The position numbers were made by a program, and so were the translations under genes. The notes beneath the pieces are model-generated. The model ran no database searches and was not told where the DNA came from. It saw only the letters and a list, made by a program, of their open reading frames with translations. DNA of 8,721 nucleotides from M3007 sp964539805 (GTDB taxonomy: Bacteria; Bacteroidota; Bacteroidia; Chitinophagales; Saprospiraceae), in contig CAZIKN010000179.1 of NCBI GenBank assembly GCA_964539805.1, positions 1-8,721 on the forward strand, read 5' to 3'. This document shows positions 5,328 to 8,721 of this stretch, in pieces (position 1 is the stretch's first letter; each line of letters begins with the position of its first letter).

Positions 5328-6326
5328 ATGAAACGTTATACCATTTTTATTGCCCTTGCAGCTCTTTTCAGTCTCTTTGCCTGCACCAAACCCACACAAC
5401 CCGTCTCCGACAACCTGCGCTTGCGTCATAAAGGGGCCGACATGCCCATCTGGGTACGCGGCAACATGGACAGCCGTAAGATTGTACTTTACCTGCACGG
5501 CGGCCCCGGCGAGTGCGCAATGTGCCTGCGCGACTATTTTGCACCAGTGGAAGAAAAAGTGGCGGTTGCCTACTGGGATCAACGCATCGCGGGTTCTGCT
5601 TCGGGTAATGCCGATCCAGCTACGCTGACATACCCACAGTTTGCCGATGACCTGCGCATGGCCGTTCTACTCCTCAAACAGCAATATCCCGATGCCAAAA
5701 TATATTTATTCGGGCACAGTTTCGGGGTGGAAATGGCCTGGCAGTTCCTCACAACGGGCGATAATCAGCAATTGGTGAGCGGGTTTGTGGCCATGAACGG
5801 CACATTTTCTACCTTCGACTGGCTCAAAAGCGTGCAAAAATGGATCATAGAGCAGGCGAAAACCCAAAACGATGCAGAAGCGGAGCAGTACATGAAAAAC
5901 ATACAACTCACCCGCGACAACATGGCCTCCGTAGTACAATGGGGCGAATGGTATTCGCGGATGTTCCGCCTCGGTGCCAATCCGGTGTGGCCCAGCGACG
6001 ACAAAGGGTACAAACGCAAACTGTGGTTTGCCACGCCGCACTCGAAACCCAGCCAAATGACCAACACGGCCCAATACGACGATTACTACGCCCGCGAAAT
6101 TTTCACCTTCAATCGCCGCGATCTGTTGAAAAATGTGCGTATCCCCGTAGCCCTGTTTTGGGGTGCAAAGGATGGCATCATGCCCATCGCCCATGCCTAC
6201 GAGACTCGCGAACTGCTCAGCGTGCCGACGAACATTATTCGTTTTGACAATTCTTGGCACACGGCCTTTCATACCGAACAGGAAAAGTTTGCGATGGAGT
6301 TGTTACGATTTATGGAGCAGTATTGA
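5328..6326 (+). CDS. Alpha/beta-hydrolase lipoprotein, proline iminopeptidase-like (S33)
   Basis: The protein has 332 residues. The start MKRYTIFIALAALFSLFAC is a lipoprotein signal with Cys19 as acylation site, so the enzyme is envelope-anchored. The alpha/beta-hydrolase core is intact: HGGPG (57-61) forms the oxyanion region typical of S33 prolyl peptidases, WDQRIAGSASG (83-93) matches the family's DQRG-GRS motif in altered form, and GHSFG (129-133) holds nucleophile Ser131. Asp282 in WGAKDGIMP and His311 in NSWHTAFH complete the predicted triad. A helical cap lies around residues 155-255. Family members hydrolyse N-terminal proline peptides, esters or amides; the substrate here cannot be told. 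It starts 5 bp after the preceding gene's stop and is likely translated from the same mRNA. The frame could be extended a few codons upstream to a TTG, but the ATG with signal peptide is clearly right. Confidence 0.93.
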   Translation: MKRYTIFIALAALFSLFACTKPTQPVSDNLRLRHKGADMPIWVRGNMDSRKIVLYLHGGPGECAMCLRDYFAPVEEKVAVAYWDQRIAGSASGNADPATLTYPQFADDLRMAVLLLKQQYPDAKIYLFGHSFGVEMAWQFLTTGDNQQLVSGFVAMNGTFSTFDWLKSVQKWIIEQAKTQNDAEAEQYMKNIQLTRDNMASVVQWGEWYSRMFRLGANPVWPSDDKGYKRKLWFATPHSKPSQMTNTAQYDDYYAREIFTFNRRDLLKNVRIPVALFWGAKDGIMPIAHAYETRELLSVPTNIIRFDNSWHTAFHTEQEKFAMELLRFMEQY

Positions 6327-6366
6327 GGGGCTTACAGACAATCCTGATTTTATAACAATTTTTTCT

Positions 6367-7089
6367 ATGAAACACAAAACAGTATTATTAGCGACATTAT
6401 TTGCGATATGCTTTATCGCCTGCAAAACACCCCAACTCGAACTCAACCCCGAACTGAACCATATAAAAGCGCTGACCGTCAAAGGCCGCAATGGACTACA
6501 AATTGGTCAGATTATCCGTTTTGGCGAGTACAAAACAGACAAGGTTCGGCGTGGTTGGACAGGAAGTTATGACGTTCCCTTTATCACCCGCTTCTCAGGT
6601 GCAAAAGAAAAACTGAGTTTTACCCAATTTGGCCCGGAAAAAGCTAAAGCAGAAGTGGCCTGTGTCAGCCGTTTTAGATCAGTAGAACTACCTTGGATTA
6701 ACGATTTTTTCCAATTGCCGCTGGTGTACAAAAACTACTTTGCCGGTCATATTGCCTTAGACCATTCCAACTGGGCTTTTATCCTGCATAATCCTAACGG
6801 TGATTTTGCCCGCCTGCGCGAATCAGCAGGATATGCCCAAAATGGTCAGCGACGTATTGATATTACCGCCATCCGGGGCTTGAAAGGACAACCCGACTGG
6901 ATGAAACGCCTCACCGTGTTCGGCCATGAATTCAGCATAAACGGAAAGGTGGTCGGTGCCGTATCCACCGTAAACCGGGGAGAAGTGTGGATTGATGAGT
7001 CCCTCGATACGGAGAACAAAACGATCATCGCAGCACTTTCTACGGGCATTTTGTTGCGTCGGGATGTGGAAGAAGCAGTGGCGAACTGA
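6367..7089 (+). CDS. Lipoprotein of unknown function
   Basis: The ATG at 6367 gives 240 residues starting MKHKTVLLATLFAICFIAC, a lipoprotein signal peptide with lipobox FIAC and Cys19. The open frame runs on upstream inside the hydrolase gene, but that part is a shadow of the hydrolase. The mature protein is mixed alpha/beta with no motif I recognise. Visible segments include LTVKGRNGLQIGQIIRFGEYKTDKV near the N-terminus, a region of aromatic strands (PLVYKNYFAGHIALDHSNWAF), and VNRGEVWIDESLDTENKTII followed by a hydrophobic-to-acidic C-terminal helix. Dipeptide content is ordinary and no Cys pairs suggest a disulfide. The gene lies 40 bp after the hydrolase gene and may belong to the same transcript; no clear terminator stands between them. 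It is most likely a membrane-anchored periplasmic or surface protein. Being a gene is well supported; its role is not. Confidence 0.85.
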   Translation: MKHKTVLLATLFAICFIACKTPQLELNPELNHIKALTVKGRNGLQIGQIIRFGEYKTDKVRRGWTGSYDVPFITRFSGAKEKLSFTQFGPEKAKAEVACVSRFRSVELPWINDFFQLPLVYKNYFAGHIALDHSNWAFILHNPNGDFARLRESAGYAQNGQRRIDITAIRGLKGQPDWMKRLTVFGHEFSINGKVVGAVSTVNRGEVWIDESLDTENKTIIAALSTGILLRRDVEEAVAN

Positions 7090-7106
7090 GTTTTAAATGA
7101 AAAGGA

Positions 7107-7135
7107 TAAATATTTAAATAAATATAAATTTATAT
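7107..7135. repeat. AT-only palindromes over the start of the 7134 gene
   Basis: The 44-bp gap after 7089 contains almost only A and T. TAAATATTTA (7107-7116) is a perfect 10-bp palindrome. ATATAAATTTATAT (7122-7135) is a perfect 14-bp palindrome whose last two bases are the first two of the start codon. No TAnnTTTG box is visible, so the region may be an AT-rich promoter element or a repressor site. Confidence 0.5.
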
Positions 7136-8084
7136 GAAAATTTTGGTTTTAAATCTTTTGCTATGGTGTATTTTTTTTGCACCCGCTTGCGGGGCTCAGG
7201 CTAAACGCCAGCCTGCTGTGGAGAATCTCGTCAGTACACAACTAGACACCAGCGCAACCGAAGAGGTGCGCCAATACAACACATTGGTCGAAATGCTGTA
7301 TGACGTACGGTTGACACATGCTCAGCGCGCCCAATTGCGCCCTTTTGTGGATCAGTATCGTCTGGATAAAGGCCAAAAGCGTCAGGTTTTTGACAATTGC
7401 CTCGAATTTTATCGGCAAATGATGATGAAAGCAACAGAAGAACGCACCGCGTATTGCCGTCAGATCATGCCTGTGAGCCTTTTGGAGCAATGGAAATTGG
7501 CTAAAACCGGTGATGCGGAGGCGCGCCTGATGCTTGACATTTACTACGCGGCCCACCCGCCGCTGGCACTGGGCACACCCCACCTAACCCGCGACATTGT
7601 GGATGCACTAATGGAATTTGACCATTTTTTCAATACCGATGTAAAAGGCTTAACAACTGGCCCCATAGATGTCGCTTATCGCGAAAAAATGTATCAGGAG
7701 GCCATAAACAAGTGGAAAACATTGGATAAAAACGGACAAGAAGAAATGTTCAAATCAGCAGCCAATGTCAGTATGCTCCGCTTAAAATGGGAGCATTCCG
7801 GCCCCGAAGACCGCCTGCTCATCAAAGCCCGCGCTGTAGGGGAACAAAACCTCTCGGCTTCCGAGCGAAAACAACTGGCCCAAATACAGCAACTACAAAT
7901 GATGCAAATGCAACAAATGCAGGCTCAATTGGGCTCTTTACAGCAACAACAATGGCAAATGCTGGGCAATGAACTGCAGTATATGCGTCAGAACCAGCAA
8001 ACCATTATGGGCAACGGTACCTACTATAACCAGAGCCTTCGCCGGTGGGAACAGCACGGCGGTGTGGTGACAGAGTTTCATTAA
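7134..8084 (+). CDS. Exported protein of unknown function with Gln/Met-rich C-terminus
   Basis: The protein has 316 residues. MKILVLNLLLWCIFFAPACGAQ is a signal peptide; Cys19 could be a lipoprotein site but the residue at -3 is Ala rather than Leu, so signal peptidase I cleavage after it is equally possible. Residues 45-125 form a helical, charged domain with motifs VEMLYDVRLTHAQRAQLRPF and EFYRQMMMKATEERTAYCRQ. Residues 175-230 are a second helical part with KMYQEAINKWKTLDKNGQEEM. From about 244 to 295 the sequence is Gln/Met-rich, low in complexity and probably a coiled coil (IQQLQMMQMQQMQAQLGSLQ). The C-terminal segment YYNQSLRRWEQHGGVVTEFH is polar. I do not recognise the family. The gene begins in an AT-only leader after the 6367 gene and ends 11 bp before the Kazal-META gene, so those two are probably co-transcribed. 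The helical ends suggest oligomerisation or partner binding. Confidence 0.85.
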   Translation: MKILVLNLLLWCIFFAPACGAQAKRQPAVENLVSTQLDTSATEEVRQYNTLVEMLYDVRLTHAQRAQLRPFVDQYRLDKGQKRQVFDNCLEFYRQMMMKATEERTAYCRQIMPVSLLEQWKLAKTGDAEARLMLDIYYAAHPPLALGTPHLTRDIVDALMEFDHFFNTDVKGLTTGPIDVAYREKMYQEAINKWKTLDKNGQEEMFKSAANVSMLRLKWEHSGPEDRLLIKARAVGEQNLSASERKQLAQIQQLQMMQMQQMQAQLGSLQQQQWQMLGNELQYMRQNQQTIMGNGTYYNQSLRRWEQHGGVVTEFH

Positions 8085-8095
8085 CACTATAAAAA

Positions 8096-8659
8096 ATGTA
8101 TAAATCACTTTTCATTATCGCAATCATCGCCCTTGCAATTTCCTGTAAATCAGTGCAAAAGTGCGAAGAGCACCTTAATCCCGCCTGTATCTGCACCGAG
8201 CAATACGAACCGGTTTGTGGCTGTAACGGCAAAACCTATGGCAATGCCTGTATGGCCCAATGTGCAGGAATTACCCAATTTACCAAGGGCGAATGCCCAA
8301 ATAAAAATTCAAGCCCGAAATTGACTGGTACTTCCTGGAATTTACACACCTTTGCTGTCGGCCCTAACCCACAATCCCTGCCAAAGGAAGTGCAGATCAC
8401 AGCCACATTTGACCAAGAGCGCATCAGCGGCAAAGGCGGCTGCAATAATTATGGCGGTGCCTATTCAACGGGTGACAAAAGCAGCCTTAGCATATCGGGT
8501 ATCATAAGCACCAAAATGTTCTGCGACATGGCCATGAAATGGGAAACTATGTACTTTTCGATGCTGGAGAAAAGCCGATTCTACCGCTTAGAAGGCGATA
8601 CATTGGAAATTGATTGTGGTGATATGGGCGTTTTGATTTTTATACCAGGATTTGAGTGA
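8096..8659 (+). CDS. Kazal-type protease inhibitor / META domain fusion lipoprotein
   Basis: This 187-residue protein begins MYKSLFIIAIIALAISC, a lipoprotein signal with Cys17. Residues 23-67 are a Kazal inhibitor domain: CICTEQYEPVCGCNGKTYGN then CMAQCAGITQFTKGEC, with Cys31, 33, 41, 43, 52, 56 and 67 and the conserved KTYGN. Aligned with turkey ovomucoid third domain (CTLEYRPLC), the P1 residue is Glu35, pointing to proteases that cut after acidic residues. Residues 76-174 are a META (HslJ-like) domain: LTGTSWNLHTF, the core GKGGCNNYGGAY, then ISTKMFCD and a C-terminal strand with GDTLEIDC. The META domain is named from proteins of cell-envelope stress and motility; its molecular role is unclear. 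The protein probably guards the envelope or surroundings against a secreted protease. Both domains are complete. The gene starts 11 bp after its neighbour, presumably on one mRNA. Confidence 0.93.
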   Translation: MYKSLFIIAIIALAISCKSVQKCEEHLNPACICTEQYEPVCGCNGKTYGNACMAQCAGITQFTKGECPNKNSSPKLTGTSWNLHTFAVGPNPQSLPKEVQITATFDQERISGKGGCNNYGGAYSTGDKSSLSISGIISTKMFCDMAMKWETMYFSMLEKSRFYRLEGDTLEIDCGDMGVLIFIPGFE

Positions 8660-8665
8660 TGTTGA

Positions 8666-8707
8666 AGATTTACAGGATTGATTTACCTGATTTTTAAAGA
8701 TTTACAG
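8666..8707. repeat. Degenerate GATTTAC tandem repeats after the Kazal-META gene
   Basis: AGATTTACAG occurs at 8666-8675 and 8698-8707, with GATTTACC at 8680-8687 and GATTTTT at 8689. Starts are 9-13 bp apart. CAGG (8673-8676) can pair with CCTG (8686-8689) ahead of ATTTTT, a weak terminator-like shape. A shorter, similar stretch (TTACAG then CCTGATTTT) lies at 6332-6351 after the hydrolase gene. Confidence 0.5.
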
Positions 8708-8721
8708 ACGCGAGTGATTCA

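Noticed and set aside
5706..6272. 188-residue minus-strand open frame
   Set aside because: Lies wholly within the hydrolase gene, whose catalytic motifs are intact; an antisense shadow.
6163..6366. Upstream extension of the 6367 lipoprotein
   Set aside because: It overlaps the hydrolase gene in another frame and displaces the signal peptide.

Overview
The window looks like chromosomal DNA of a Bacteroidota bacterium, possibly of the Saprospiraceae/Lewinella type (inference). The signs are a C-terminal domain of the type IX secretion (T9SS) kind, several lipoproteins with short N-terminal lipoboxes, A-rich rather than Shine-Dalgarno leaders, and TAnnTTTGC-like -7 promoter boxes. No rRNA, tRNA, CRISPR array or intact insertion sequence was seen.

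Region by region: (1) Bases 1-792, minus strand, hold an Rpn/PD-(D/E)XK-type nuclease gene that runs off the left edge. It is AT-richer than its neighbours and has its own promoter-like box. (2) Bases 793-1313 form a divergent intergenic region with a strong terminator-like hairpin (979-1021), smaller palindromes and, next to the following gene, four short direct repeats spaced about one helical turn apart. (3) Bases 1314-2075 encode a LytTR-type response regulator with no sensor kinase beside it. (4) From 2172 to 8659 seven genes lie on the plus strand, all apparently exported: a T9SS-targeted secreted protein, a YD-like lipoprotein, a probable outer-membrane protein, an alpha/beta-hydrolase lipoprotein related to proline iminopeptidases, a lipoprotein of unknown function, a Gln/Met-rich exported protein, and a lipoprotein joining a Kazal protease-inhibitor domain to a META domain. 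(5) The last 62 bases carry degenerate GATTTAC repeats.

Spacing suggests at least two transcription blocks. The genes at 4687 and 5328 are 5 bp apart and those at 7134 and 8096 are 11 bp apart. The genes at 2172, 3742 and 4687 have more elaborate leaders with hairpins or phased repeats. The gene set reads as an envelope/surface cassette downstream of a one-gene regulator; a functional link among the members is inference only. No known defence, biosynthetic or mobile system is evident. The most distinctive signals are an in-frame 33-bp perfect palindrome inside the 4687 gene, an inverted pair of helically phased repeat arrays before the 3742 gene, and the Kazal-META fusion with a glutamate at the predicted inhibitory site.
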